Assembly: GCF_900143245.1 (NCBI RefSeq)
Contig: NZ_FRDK01000001.1
Span: 124,001 to 188,000 of the forward strand
From: Flavobacterium fryxellicola
GTDB lineage: Bacteria > Bacteroidota > Bacteroidia > Flavobacteriales > Flavobacteriaceae
DNA length: 64,000 nt
Direction: 5' to 3'
In this document: piece by piece, positions 18,931 through 28,356 of the stretch
How the letters are laid out: each line of letters starts with the position of its first letter
Position numbering within the stretch: the stretch's first letter is position 1
Notes under the pieces: model-generated
Database searches by the model: none
What the model saw: the letters and a program-made list of their open reading frames with translations, nothing else
Told to the model about the DNA's origin: nothing
Position numbers and translations under genes: made by a program

Positions 18931-20043
18931 TTATTCTTGATTTGGCAACATCAAATAGCTACCATCTAAATCATTGAAATAGATTTTGTATTTTGATTTA
19001 GCAACTGGAATATCTCCTCCACTAGCACCATTACCTGTAAATCCAGAAAATTCCGTATCTCCTCCCCAGTTTTTATCCCAAGCATTATTTGCTCTAAATT
19101 TCCCTTTACCATCAAATAAAGAAATATTCATCGACCAAACATGTGGACTAAATGCTGAAACAGTCATTTCTGAATCATCGCCAGACCAACCTGCATCAGT
19201 ACCCGTTCTAGATGATCCTAAGAAACCAATTCTTGAATAAACTGAAGCCGCAGCAGCATTATAAGGAACTAAAGTGTACGCTAACGTTTCGACGTTAAAT
19301 GTAAAAGTGTAGTATCCTGAAGCTGAAATTGTAAATTCACCTGCATTATCTTTAATTTCAATAGTGTTATTTCCTGCATTCCCTAATTGAGAAGCCCAAC
19401 TCCCTTTTACAGAAATTAGCTTAAAATTACCGGCATTAAAGTACCCTGTAAATTTATAAATATTTGGATTCACTCCACCTCTAAACATAGGTTGGTGTTT
19501 TGTGTCAACATTATTATCCCAACCACCTTCAACTGCGCCACCTATTAAATACCAATCAGTAAATGAATAAGCAAGTAATCCTGTGTATGCATTCACCAAA
19601 ATAGTTAATGGAGTTTTAGAAATCATGTTTTGAACTCCTGACAAACTTGACATTACTTTAACATCATAAGAACCTAACACATCAGGTGTACCTCCCAAAG
19701 CAATTATTGCATTGTTTAAGGTTTTAACCGTAACCTCAACTTGAGTAGCACCAGAAGTCCCTCCTAATTCAATTGCTTTTGTAAAATCACCACCTTTAAC
19801 GTCGATTAGAAGTTTGTATCCAATTTCTACATCTCCATCGTATGTTGCTTTCGTCCAAACAAAACGTTCTGCAACGTCATTCGCATTTTCTTCTAATAAA
19901 ACGTATGATTTATCATTTTCAGGAGCAACTAGTTCCGGAGTATCAATTCCTTGAATTACTGGTCTATCTTCTACATCCTCTACGCTACAAGACAAAGCAA
20001 GTACCGCAAATAAAGCAATTACTGATTTCGTTATATTTTTCAT
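18931..20043 (-). CDS. susE: SusE/SusF-type surface starch-binding lipoprotein
   Basis: A 370-residue lipoprotein with lipobox-like ALSCS (Cys19). A SusE-type Ig-like domain (DTPELVAPENDKSYVLLEENAND...FVWTKATYDG) is followed by two tandem starch-binding-like modules, each with a W-x-I/L-G pattern (DWYLIGGAVEGGWDNN; YSRIGFLGSSRTGTDAGWSGDD). These proteins bind starch at the cell surface and assist SusCD. It lies 23 bp after susD in the same operon. With two binding modules, SusE fits better than the longer SusF. Confidence 0.9.
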   Translation of the reverse strand: MKNITKSVIALFAVLALSCSVEDVEDRPVIQGIDTPELVAPENDKSYVLLEENANDVAERFVWTKATYDGDVEIGYKLLIDVKGGDFTKAIELGGTSGATQVEVTVKTLNNAIIALGGTPDVLGSYDVKVMSSLSGVQNMISKTPLTILVNAYTGLLAYSFTDWYLIGGAVEGGWDNNVDTKHQPMFRGGVNPNIYKFTGYFNAGNFKLISVKGSWASQLGNAGNNTIEIKDNAGEFTISASGYYTFTFNVETLAYTLVPYNAAAASVYSRIGFLGSSRTGTDAGWSGDDSEMTVSAFSPHVWSMNISLFDGKGKFRANNAWDKNWGGDTEFSGFTGNGASGGDIPVAKSKYKIYFNDLDGSYLMLPNQE

Positions 20044-20066
20044 TTTTTATTTATTTTTTATAGTTA

Positions 20067-21665
20067 TTAATATCCAGGGTTTTGTTGTAATTTATTATTT
20101 GATGACAATGCAGTAGCAGGAATAGGAAATAAATTTCTAAACGCTTGAGTTGGCGCTCCACCAGCTACATTTCCTTTCCAAGGCCACAAATAACTACCAC
20201 CTGAGAATCTACCAAAACGTATTAAATCCGTTCTTCTGTGTCCTTCCCAGTGTAATTCTCTTGCTCTTTCGTCAAGAATTAAAGTTGCACCTGTTGCATC
20301 AGCAGTAAGCGTGCTTATCATCGAAGCATTTGCTCTGGTTCTCAATGCATTTACATACCCTCTAGCCGTTCCAAGATCACCTACTTTACCAACAACTGCA
20401 CACTCAGCATACATCAAATAAGCATCGGCTAAACGGAAAATTGGAAAATCGGAATCAGAGAAATCACCTGATTTATCGGAACCTTGAACTCCGTTTACTG
20501 TTACATTTCTAAACTTTTGAATAGCATATCCATCGGTGAAGTTTCCAATATTAACAATTTCTTTCGTTTGTCCATCCGTGTAAAATTGACCCCTTGCATC
20601 CGTAGTGTTTGCACTAAACTTGTCAACAAATGCAGATGTTGTTCTGATTCCAGCCCAACCCCCGTTGATTCCAAATTCAGAAGCTTTCATCGAACCACCC
20701 ACTGGAGCATGTGTCAAGAACGTAGTTCCACCATAAGTTTGCGTTCTAAGACCGTCAAATGCAATGGCAAAAATGAATTCGTTTTGCGCTCCATTTTTAT
20801 CATTGTCTGCAAAAAACAATTGGTTGTAATTGTTATGTAACGCGTACCCCGATGCAATGACTTTATTTACCAAAGGCAAAGCCCCTGTATAGTTATCTGT
20901 ACCTATGTAAACTTTAGCATTCATATACAACTTGGCTTGTAACATCCATGCTGCTGCTTGATCTACTCGATACGCTTCATTTGATTTTGGCGCTTTCAAT
21001 TCTGGAATAATTGCTGTTAATTCCTCATCAACAAACTTGTATAATTCCGCTCTTGTAGCGTACTCCGGGTAAAAGAATGTGCTTGGTGAATTTTCAGTTA
21101 CCAATGAACCACCACCAAACATATCAATTAAATGCCAGTAGGTTATTGCTCTTAAGAAACGGGCTTCTGCTCTGTAGGTTTTAATTTCAGCTATCAAAGC
21201 TGCGTCAAGACCTCTAGCGGCTAATTTCTCATCTGTCGTTTGTCGTAGAAACTCATTACAGTTTACGATTTGGAAAGAGAAACGAGCAAATGTAGCTGTG
21301 ATAAAACGATCTAAAGAAGTCCACGTTTGTGAGTGAAGATCTTTTATGGTTCCGTCATTCCAAGCAATTACCGCTTCATCAGTAGTCAATTCCTGCATCA
21401 ACCAAAATCCTCTGATGTACTGACTTTCGCCTTCATCAATTCCGGAGATATCTGGAGAACCTGCAGCCGTTTGACCTGATGTAGCAAATCCTGCATATAA
21501 TTTAGCTAAATTTTGTTTGTACGACTCTGGCGTGCTAAAAAATTGATCACCTGGAACAGCTACGTTGCCCTCTGGAGATTGGTTCAAATCATCGGTACAT
21601 GATGGGAATAAAACCACCAACAGTAACAATGAAATACCCAATAATTTTGTTTGTATCTTTTTCAT
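20067..21665 (-). CDS. susD: SusD-like starch-binding outer membrane lipoprotein
   Basis: A 532-residue SusD/RagB protein. The N-terminus has a lipobox (LFPSCTDDLNQSP, Cys23). The helical TPR-like core includes CNEFLRQT...YRAEARFLRAITYWHLIDMFGGG, and the C-terminus has the family-typical DERARELHWEGHRRTDLIRFGRF and a final NPGY. It forms the lid over the SusC transporter and captures maltooligosaccharides. It starts 17 bp after susC. Identification as a starch-type SusD rests on the flanking GH13, GH65 and SusE genes. Confidence 0.95.
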   Translation of the reverse strand: MKKIQTKLLGISLLLLVVLFPSCTDDLNQSPEGNVAVPGDQFFSTPESYKQNLAKLYAGFATSGQTAAGSPDISGIDEGESQYIRGFWLMQELTTDEAVIAWNDGTIKDLHSQTWTSLDRFITATFARFSFQIVNCNEFLRQTTDEKLAARGLDAALIAEIKTYRAEARFLRAITYWHLIDMFGGGSLVTENSPSTFFYPEYATRAELYKFVDEELTAIIPELKAPKSNEAYRVDQAAAWMLQAKLYMNAKVYIGTDNYTGALPLVNKVIASGYALHNNYNQLFFADNDKNGAQNEFIFAIAFDGLRTQTYGGTTFLTHAPVGGSMKASEFGINGGWAGIRTTSAFVDKFSANTTDARGQFYTDGQTKEIVNIGNFTDGYAIQKFRNVTVNGVQGSDKSGDFSDSDFPIFRLADAYLMYAECAVVGKVGDLGTARGYVNALRTRANASMISTLTADATGATLILDERARELHWEGHRRTDLIRFGRFSGGSYLWPWKGNVAGGAPTQAFRNLFPIPATALSSNNKLQQNPGY

Positions 21666-21682
21666 TTTTCTTGTTATTTGTA

Positions 21683-24622
21683 TTAGAAATTAACGTTTAA
21701 ACCTAACGTAAAAGTAATTGGTCGTGGGTATAAATTCCCATCGATACCTCCAGAAATCTCTGGATCCAATCCTTCATATTTTGTAATTATCAAAACGTTT
21801 TGAGCAGACAATGTCATTTTTACTAATGAAGAAGCTTTGTCTTTTTGATTGAAAGTATATCCAACACTTACGTTATCTAATCTTACAAAAGATGCATCTT
21901 GAATGTAGTAATCCGATTCGAAACGCTTGGTATCATTCGATTGAAAACCGGTTTCCAAAAGATTTTCAACACCATTTGATAAATCCGTATTTCTAATCAG
22001 AACGCTATTGTAAAATCCTTTACTAGAATCTACATTGTTGTAATTGTAGTTCCCCCAAGATCCTCTCCAGTTCATACCCATATCAAAGTTTTTGTAGGTT
22101 ACACTTGTATTGAAACCGTAGAAAACGTCCGCTGCAGGTTTGTGAAAACGGTATTTATCTTGTTGTGTAATCAATCCGTCCTTGTTTCTGTCGATATACA
22201 CGCCATCTATTGCTTTTCCATCTACACCATACGCTTGCTCATAAACATAAAACGAACTTGGTGCAAATCCTACTTGGTGGTTTTGAATCGTATTTCCAGT
22301 AGCGCCTTCATATCCGCCAATGTTGATTCCTGGCGTGTTGGGCTGCGTAGTAGTCAACTTCGTAATTTTAGAATCTTGGAACGTTACGTTTCCACCAATT
22401 CTCCATTCAAAATTGTCATTGCGAAAAGGAATCACTTCTGCTGCAATTTCAATTCCTTTATTTTCTATCGTTCCTACATTGTAATTATCAAAGTTTGAGA
22501 ATCCGAAGAAAGAAGGATTTTGAGTGTACAATAATAAATCTTCAGTAGTTCTTTTATATAAATCTACACTACCGTTTATTCTATTGTTCACAAATCCAAA
22601 ATCCAAACCTGCATTAACAGTAGTGGTTTGTTCCCACTTCAAATTACTATTATAAGGTTGTGGTCTATATGTGGTATAAAAATCACTTCCAAACTGGTAT
22701 TGAGCAGCTGTATTAGAAGCTAAATACAGAGGAATAGACGGATAGCTAACTCCAATATCTTGTTGTCCGGTAATACCCCAACCTCCACGAAGTTTTAAAG
22801 TAGAAATACTTTCAACGTCTTTCAAGAAATTTTCTTCGTTCAACTTCCAAGCCAAAGCGACTGCAGGGAAATTAGCCCAACGATTCGTCTCTGTAAATCT
22901 TGAAGTACCATCACGTCTATAAGACAAGGTTAATAAGTACTTATCAGCAACTGAAATATTTGTTCTTGCAAAAAACGATTGCAAATTGATACGGGATGGA
23001 AAGTTAGGATCTACCGTAGTGTTATTACTTTGGAAATTAAAATTAGAAGCATAAAAAGACTCTCTAAAATCTTGATACGAATATCCTCCTGTTACGTCTA
23101 ATTGTGTATCAATAGACTCCAATTTCTTATTATAATTTAAAAACAAATCCATCAACTTATTGAAACGAGATTGTGTTTTTTCATAGGTATTATTGAATCC
23201 TGAACCTGCAAGTCCATTTAGAAAATTTGCTTCCGTATTACCAAAAGATCTTCCTGATAATTGATCGTAACCAAAGTTAGCAACCGCCTTCAATTCCGGT
23301 AGAAAATGCAATTTATATTCCGTTTGGATATTTCCAATACTTCTATAGGCAGTTCCAAAACTATTTTGTTGTTCAATTTGAGACAAAGGATTTCTTCCCG
23401 CCAATTGGTTTATCTCTGTTGGAGAGGTATACCATTGAAAAAAAGTACCATCCGCATTTCTAACCACTTGTGTAGGATCAAAACGAATAGCTGATCCAAT
23501 AGCGCCACGATTACTATAGTTACTGTTTATAAGAGACGTATTGTTGTTCAACTCAATTTTTAAATGATTGTCCAAAAAGTTCCCTGTTACATTAGCAGAC
23601 ATGGTAGTACGCTCCAAGTTGTCTCTTTTCAAGATACCATTCAAATTAGCATAACCTACAGATGCTCTATAAACGATGTTATCAGAACCTCCACTCAAGG
23701 ATACATTATGATCCGTACCAATAGCAGTTCTATAAATCTGATCCTGCCAATCTGTATCTGCAGCACCCATTAGGGCTTGTTGCGCAGCAGTACCGTTAGC
23801 AGTAACAAAATCTCTAAATTGTGTACTTGACAAAGCATCTACTTTATTGGTGATTTCAGATACTTGGAAATTTCCGTTATAGTTTATTTGCATATCACCC
23901 GCTTTTCCTTTTTTGGTTGTAATAATAATTACCCCATTCGAAGCACGAGAACCATAAATAGCAGTTGCCGAAGCATCTTTTAAAACCGAAATAGACTCGA
24001 TATTATTTTGATTGATTGTAGTCAATGGATTTCTACTACCTTCTACTCCACCAGCAGCAACTGGCACACCATCAATCACATACAAAGGATCGTTATTTGC
24101 AGATAAAGACGATCCACTTCTAATTCTAATAGTGGCGCCCTCACCTGGAGAACCTCCACCGTTGATGATTTGTAAACCAGCCACTTTTCCTTGAATCATT
24201 TGATCTGCAGATGTTACTGGCCCCTTATTAAAATCTTTTGAAGTCAAAACAGTTACAGCGCCTGTAGCATCTTTCTTCTTAACCGTTCCGTAACCCACTT
24301 GGATCACAACTTCTTTTAATTGATTGGCATCTTCTTCCAATGATACATTCAATGAATTTTGAGCTACGTAATCTACAACGGTGTTCATGTAACCAATATA
24401 AGAAAAAACGATTTTGTCACCTCTTTTTACATTTGTCAGCTGATATTTACCATTAAAATCAGTAGAAACTCCATTTGCGGCACCCTGTACATTTACATTT
24501 ACCCCCGGAATTGGTTGTCCAGATGCTTTATCCAGAACAGTTCCGCCCACCGTATTCTGAGCCAGAACACTAAAAGGGAGTAGCAGTAATAAAATTAACA
24601 ACTTTTTATAAATTGTTTTCAT
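21683..24622 (-). CDS. susC: SusC-like TonB-dependent oligosaccharide transporter
   Basis: A 979-residue TonB-linked outer membrane receptor. Signal peptide ends near VLAQ (residue 21). Residues about 25-100 form a carboxypeptidase-like regulatory domain (VGGTVLDKASGQPIPGVNVNV), followed by the plug with GYGTVKKKDATGAV, the SusC/RagA signature DPLYVIDGVP and ASATAIYGSRASNGVIIITTK, and a long beta-barrel ending YPRPITFTLGLNVNF. It imports maltodextrins with SusD using TonB energy. It is the first gene of the minus-strand operon and is divergent from the LacI regulator. Confidence 0.96.
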   Translation of the reverse strand: MKTIYKKLLILLLLLPFSVLAQNTVGGTVLDKASGQPIPGVNVNVQGAANGVSTDFNGKYQLTNVKRGDKIVFSYIGYMNTVVDYVAQNSLNVSLEEDANQLKEVVIQVGYGTVKKKDATGAVTVLTSKDFNKGPVTSADQMIQGKVAGLQIINGGGSPGEGATIRIRSGSSLSANNDPLYVIDGVPVAAGGVEGSRNPLTTINQNNIESISVLKDASATAIYGSRASNGVIIITTKKGKAGDMQINYNGNFQVSEITNKVDALSSTQFRDFVTANGTAAQQALMGAADTDWQDQIYRTAIGTDHNVSLSGGSDNIVYRASVGYANLNGILKRDNLERTTMSANVTGNFLDNHLKIELNNNTSLINSNYSNRGAIGSAIRFDPTQVVRNADGTFFQWYTSPTEINQLAGRNPLSQIEQQNSFGTAYRSIGNIQTEYKLHFLPELKAVANFGYDQLSGRSFGNTEANFLNGLAGSGFNNTYEKTQSRFNKLMDLFLNYNKKLESIDTQLDVTGGYSYQDFRESFYASNFNFQSNNTTVDPNFPSRINLQSFFARTNISVADKYLLTLSYRRDGTSRFTETNRWANFPAVALAWKLNEENFLKDVESISTLKLRGGWGITGQQDIGVSYPSIPLYLASNTAAQYQFGSDFYTTYRPQPYNSNLKWEQTTTVNAGLDFGFVNNRINGSVDLYKRTTEDLLLYTQNPSFFGFSNFDNYNVGTIENKGIEIAAEVIPFRNDNFEWRIGGNVTFQDSKITKLTTTQPNTPGINIGGYEGATGNTIQNHQVGFAPSSFYVYEQAYGVDGKAIDGVYIDRNKDGLITQQDKYRFHKPAADVFYGFNTSVTYKNFDMGMNWRGSWGNYNYNNVDSSKGFYNSVLIRNTDLSNGVENLLETGFQSNDTKRFESDYYIQDASFVRLDNVSVGYTFNQKDKASSLVKMTLSAQNVLIITKYEGLDPEISGGIDGNLYPRPITFTLGLNVNF

Positions 24623-24735
24623 ACTTTTTGTTTAATTTAATTTAATTTTTCTTGAGTTTTCAAGCTTAACTAGTACTTCGAATGTTAAATTTATGTAAAT
24701 TTTAGCACTCCCGACAACGACCAAATTTTATAGGG

Positions 24736-24749
24736 TTACGAAAACGTAA
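24736..24749. promoter_or_regulatory. Palindromic candidate operator between susC and the LacI gene
   Basis: TTACG-AAAA-CGTAA is a dyad in the 233-bp divergent region, about 110 bp from each start codon. LacI-family regulators bind such short CG-containing palindromes. The nonamer TACTTCGAA at 24674-24682 is repeated at 26001-26009 in front of the sugar transporter and is another shared candidate element. Both assignments are inferential. Confidence 0.45.
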
Positions 24750-24855
24750 TAGTGTTGAAAACTTTCTGATTTATTTAAATTTTTACCACTTTAATTACCA
24801 TTTGTAAAATTTAATTTTACCTTTAGTAAGAAATAAATTTTTACCCCATTTTACC

Positions 24856-25878
24856 ATGAAAAGGAAAATAACGCTTAAACAAATTGCAAAAGAATTAGAC
24901 GTTTCCATTTCTACCGTTTCCAAGTCACTTAGAAACAGTCTCGAAATAGGCGAAGAAACGAGACTTAAAGTACAGGCTTTCGCCAAATTCTACAATTACA
25001 AACCCAACAATATTGCGCTTAGCTTAAAGAATAGAAAAACCAAAACTATTGGAATTATTATCCCTGAGATTGTACACCATTTTTTCTCTACCGTCATCAA
25101 TGGAATTGAGCAAGTTGCCAACGAAAATGGCTATAGTGTAATTATTTGTCTTTCAGATGATTCCTTTGACAAAGAAGTTCTAAATATGGAAATGCTGGCA
25201 AACGGCAGTATCGATGGCTTCATTATGTCACTGTCCAAAGAAACCCAATTCAAAGGCGATTTCCATCACATTTCTGAAGTGATTGATCAAGGCATGCCAG
25301 TGGTCATGTTTGACAGAGTCACCAATGAAATTCTTTGTGATAAAGTTATTATAGATGACAAATTAGCAGCGTATGAAGCCGTTAAAAGCTTGATTGACAA
25401 AGGCCGAAAAAAAATTGCCTTAGTGACCACTGTAGATTACGTGAGTGTGGGTAAACTTAGAACAGATGGCTACATCAAAGCACTTTTAGACAATGACATC
25501 CCCTTCAATGAAAACCTAATTATCAAGATAGAAGATGTGGATACCTGCGAAATCACCATTGGAAAACTATTAGAAGACAAAGCCATTGATGCCGTTTTTG
25601 CTGTAAATGAATTATTTGCTGTCACCATCATTAAAACTGCCAATAAAATAGGACTCAATGTACCTACAGATCTAGCCGTTATCGCCTTTACGGATGGCAT
25701 AATTTCTAAATATTCTACTCCCACAATCACAACAGTGAGTCAGAGTGGTATAAAAATGGGAAACAAGGCCGCAAAAATGCTTATTGAAAGACTCGAATCT
25801 GAAGAACATGAGGAAGACGAAAACTATAAAACCGAAGTAATTGAAACCCATTTGATCGAAAGAGAATCAACGAATTAG
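24856..25878 (+). CDS. LacI-family regulator of the starch/maltose locus
   Basis: A 340-residue LacI/PurR-type repressor. The N-terminal HTH is ITLKQIAKELDVSISTVSKSLRN (residues 4-26) followed by the hinge region ALSLKNRKTKTIGIIIPE; the rest is a periplasmic-binding-protein fold with typical phrases (IDGFIMSLSKET, MPVVMFDRV, DAVFAVNELFAVTIIK, DLAVIAFTDG). It lies between the two divergent arms of the starch locus and most likely responds to maltose or a related sugar. Whether it represses or activates is not visible. Confidence 0.92.
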   Translation: MKRKITLKQIAKELDVSISTVSKSLRNSLEIGEETRLKVQAFAKFYNYKPNNIALSLKNRKTKTIGIIIPEIVHHFFSTVINGIEQVANENGYSVIICLSDDSFDKEVLNMEMLANGSIDGFIMSLSKETQFKGDFHHISEVIDQGMPVVMFDRVTNEILCDKVIIDDKLAAYEAVKSLIDKGRKKIALVTTVDYVSVGKLRTDGYIKALLDNDIPFNENLIIKIEDVDTCEITIGKLLEDKAIDAVFAVNELFAVTIIKTANKIGLNVPTDLAVIAFTDGIISKYSTPTITTVSQSGIKMGNKAAKMLIERLESEEHEEDENYKTEVIETHLIERESTN

Positions 25879-25902
25879 CTTTTGTTTGTTAATTTTTATA
25901 GT

Positions 25903-26045
25903 ACTACAACCTTGTAGTTGCTAAAGTTTTCTATTTTTTGTTTCTCAAAAACAAAAGTTTGAAATATATTTTTATATTTACCCATCAAAGCTTTAACTTT
26001 TACTTCGAAAATAAGGTAAGTTTTGATAAGCATAGCGCTTATCGT
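25903..26045 (+). promoter_or_regulatory. Two palindromes ahead of the sugar transporter gene
   Basis: ACTACAA-CC-TTGTAGT (25903-25918) and GATAAGC-ATAGC-GCTTATC (26025-26043) lie in the 188-bp gap between the LacI gene and the transporter gene. The first has too short a loop for a terminator and looks like a protein-binding dyad. The second lies 23 bp before the transporter start and could be an operator or a leader hairpin. Confidence 0.4.
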
Positions 26046-26066
26046 ATTAATTTCTAAATTACGATA

Positions 26067-27596
26067 ATGGAAAAGCGTAAATTAAGTTTCTGGCAAATTT
26101 GGAACATGAGTTTCGGATTTCTGGGAATTCAAATGGGTTTTGCCTTGCAAAACTCAAATGTTAGTAGAATATTTCAGACTTTAGGTGCAAATATTGATGA
26201 CATCCCTATTTTATGGGTTGCTGCTCCGTTGACCGGATTAATTATTCAACCCATTATTGGCTATTTTTCAGATAGAACCTGGACAAAATTAGGTCGAAGA
26301 AAACCCTATTTTTTGGCCGGTGCCATTTTTGCATCAGCAGCGTTGTTTATAATGCCTAATTCCCCGTTACTTTGGGTCGCAGCAGGAATGCTTTGGATTA
26401 TGGACGCTTCCATAAACGTATCTATGGAGCCCTTTCGTGCTTTTGTTGGAGATAACCTTCCAGAAAAACAACGTACCATGGGATTTGCCATGCAAAGTTT
26501 TTTTATTGGTATTGGTGCCTACTTCGCTTCAAAACTACCTTTGATTTTTACTCATTTGGGCGTTCAAAATACAGCTCCGTTGGGAATTATTCCTGATTCG
26601 GTAAAATATTCCTTTTATTTTGGTGGAATTGTATTTCTCCTTGCTGTGCTGTGGACTGTGATCCGTTCAAAAGAATATTCCCCAGAAGAATTGGCCGCTT
26701 TCGAACAACACAAAGACGCCACTTTTGTAAAGGAAGAACATTCTGTTGCATGGTTTGCCTCTAATGCAAAATCACATCTTACAAAAGGAATCTTGTTCCT
26801 ACTGATCAGTATCTTGTTTTCATTTACAATCTATTATTACGATTTAAAGAAAGACTTATACGTTCTGTCACTGGGATTAATTGGTTTGGGAGGACTGGCT
26901 ATGTTGGTTTCTGGATTGATGCAAAAAGCAAACCATACTAAAAATGGCTTTGTAACCATTATGAATGATTTTCAGTTTATGCCAAAAATCATGAAACAAT
27001 TGGCTTGGGTCCAGTTCTTTTCTTGGTTTGCGCTTTTCTCTATGTGGATTTACACCACCCTTGCGGTTACACAACATATTTACGGCACGACAGACACGAC
27101 CTCTAACGCTTATAATACAGGAGCGAATCAAGTGGGCGAAATGTTTGCCAATTATAATTTAATTGCTGCATTGGCCTCTTTTTTATTGCCAGTATTAGCT
27201 AAATATACCAGTAGAAAATTCACCCATTTTGCGGCACTTGTTTGCGGCGGTCTTGGCCTTATTTCGATTTACTTTATAAAAGAACCCACAGCCTTTACTA
27301 TGGAATGGCTTCCAATGATTGGTGTTGGAATTGCTTGGGCTAGTATTTTATCTATTCCTTATGCTATGTTATCGGGTTCATTGCCTTCTGACAAAATGGG
27401 ATATTATATGGGAGTTTTCAACTTCTTTATTGTAATTCCTCAATTAGTTGCTGCTTCAATTTTAGGATTTTTAGTGTCTAAATTTTTTAATAGTGAACCT
27501 ATTTACGCGCTTTTGATTGGTGGAGCTTCCATGATTCTTGCCGGAATCATCGCGCTTACCATAAATGACAACTCCAAAATAATAATAAATGATTAA
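26067..27596 (+). CDS. MFS maltose/oligosaccharide transporter (SLC45-like)
   Basis: A 509-residue inner membrane protein with about 12 hydrophobic helices. The start (FWQIWNMSFGFLGIQMGFALQNSNVSRIFQTLGAN) and the loop GYFSDRTWTKLGRRKPYFLAGA match the SLC45/MalP-like branch of sugar transporters common in Bacteroidota maltose loci. It would bring maltose from the periplasm into the cytoplasm for the GH65 phosphorylase. It overlaps the phosphoglucomutase gene by 8 bp, showing coupling. Confidence 0.92.
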   Translation: MEKRKLSFWQIWNMSFGFLGIQMGFALQNSNVSRIFQTLGANIDDIPILWVAAPLTGLIIQPIIGYFSDRTWTKLGRRKPYFLAGAIFASAALFIMPNSPLLWVAAGMLWIMDASINVSMEPFRAFVGDNLPEKQRTMGFAMQSFFIGIGAYFASKLPLIFTHLGVQNTAPLGIIPDSVKYSFYFGGIVFLLAVLWTVIRSKEYSPEELAAFEQHKDATFVKEEHSVAWFASNAKSHLTKGILFLLISILFSFTIYYYDLKKDLYVLSLGLIGLGGLAMLVSGLMQKANHTKNGFVTIMNDFQFMPKIMKQLAWVQFFSWFALFSMWIYTTLAVTQHIYGTTDTTSNAYNTGANQVGEMFANYNLIAALASFLLPVLAKYTSRKFTHFAALVCGGLGLISIYFIKEPTAFTMEWLPMIGVGIAWASILSIPYAMLSGSLPSDKMGYYMGVFNFFIVIPQLVAASILGFLVSKFFNSEPIYALLIGGASMILAGIIALTINDNSKIIIND

Positions 27597-28245
27597 GAAA
27601 GCATTTATATTCGACTTAGACGGCGTAATTGTAGACACCGCCAAATACCATTATTTAGCCTGGAAAAAAATTGCAAACCAGTTAGGTATCGAATTTACAT
27701 TAGAACACAACGAACTATTAAAAGGAGTGAGCCGCGTGCGATCCCTGGATATAATTTTAGAATTAGGGAAAGTCGAAGCCTCCCAAGAAAATAAAAACAA
27801 ATGGTTAGTTCAAAAAAATGAGGATTATTTATCTTATTTAGTGGACATGAATGAAAGCGAAATCCTTCCAGGAGTTTTTCCCATTTTGCAATTTCTAAGA
27901 GAAAAACAGCAACCCATCGCGTTAGGTTCTGCTAGTAAAAATGCCAGACCTATTCTAGACAAAACAGGCTTATTATCTTATTTTGATGCTATTGTTGATG
28001 GAAACGATGTTACCAATGCTAAGCCGGATCCTGAAGTTTTCCTGATGGCAGCGAAGCTATTAAAAGTAAATCCCGAGCATTCCATTGTTTTTGAAGATTC
28101 AGTAGCGGGAGTTCAAGCAGCAAACATCGCAAAGATGATTAGTGTAGGAATTGGTGAAGGATCTATTTTACATGAAGCAAAATACATCTTTAAAGATTTT
28201 ACAGCAATCGATACGGATTTCATAGAGGAATTAATTAGAACCTAA
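27589..28245 (+). CDS. pgmB: Beta-phosphoglucomutase
   Basis: A 218-residue HAD-superfamily enzyme. The nucleophile motif is FDLDGVIVDTAKYHYLAW (Asp9 and Asp11), with the substrate-specific cap phrase GVSRVRSLDIIL, GSASKNARPILDKTGL, and the acidic motif VFEDSVAGVQAA. It converts beta-glucose-1-phosphate, produced by the GH65 phosphorylase encoded next, into glucose-6-phosphate. The gene overlaps the transporter gene and precedes the phosphorylase gene by 111 bp. Confidence 0.95.
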   Translation: MIKKAFIFDLDGVIVDTAKYHYLAWKKIANQLGIEFTLEHNELLKGVSRVRSLDIILELGKVEASQENKNKWLVQKNEDYLSYLVDMNESEILPGVFPILQFLREKQQPIALGSASKNARPILDKTGLLSYFDAIVDGNDVTNAKPDPEVFLMAAKLLKVNPEHSIVFEDSVAGVQAANIAKMISVGIGEGSILHEAKYIFKDFTAIDTDFIEELIRT

Positions 28246-28356
28246 AAAGATAGTATAAAAAGCCCCAAAAAGGTAGAAAGTAGTCAACTGTGATCCATTT
28301 CACAGACTTTATACTTCTAAGCCTAAAACTTTTTAAACTTTAAACCATACAAAACA

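Noticed and set aside
20484..22498. Plus-strand open frames of 118 residues inside susD and susC (20484-20840, 22142-22498)
   Set aside because: They are antisense to strongly supported genes, have odd composition and no start context. They are shadow frames.
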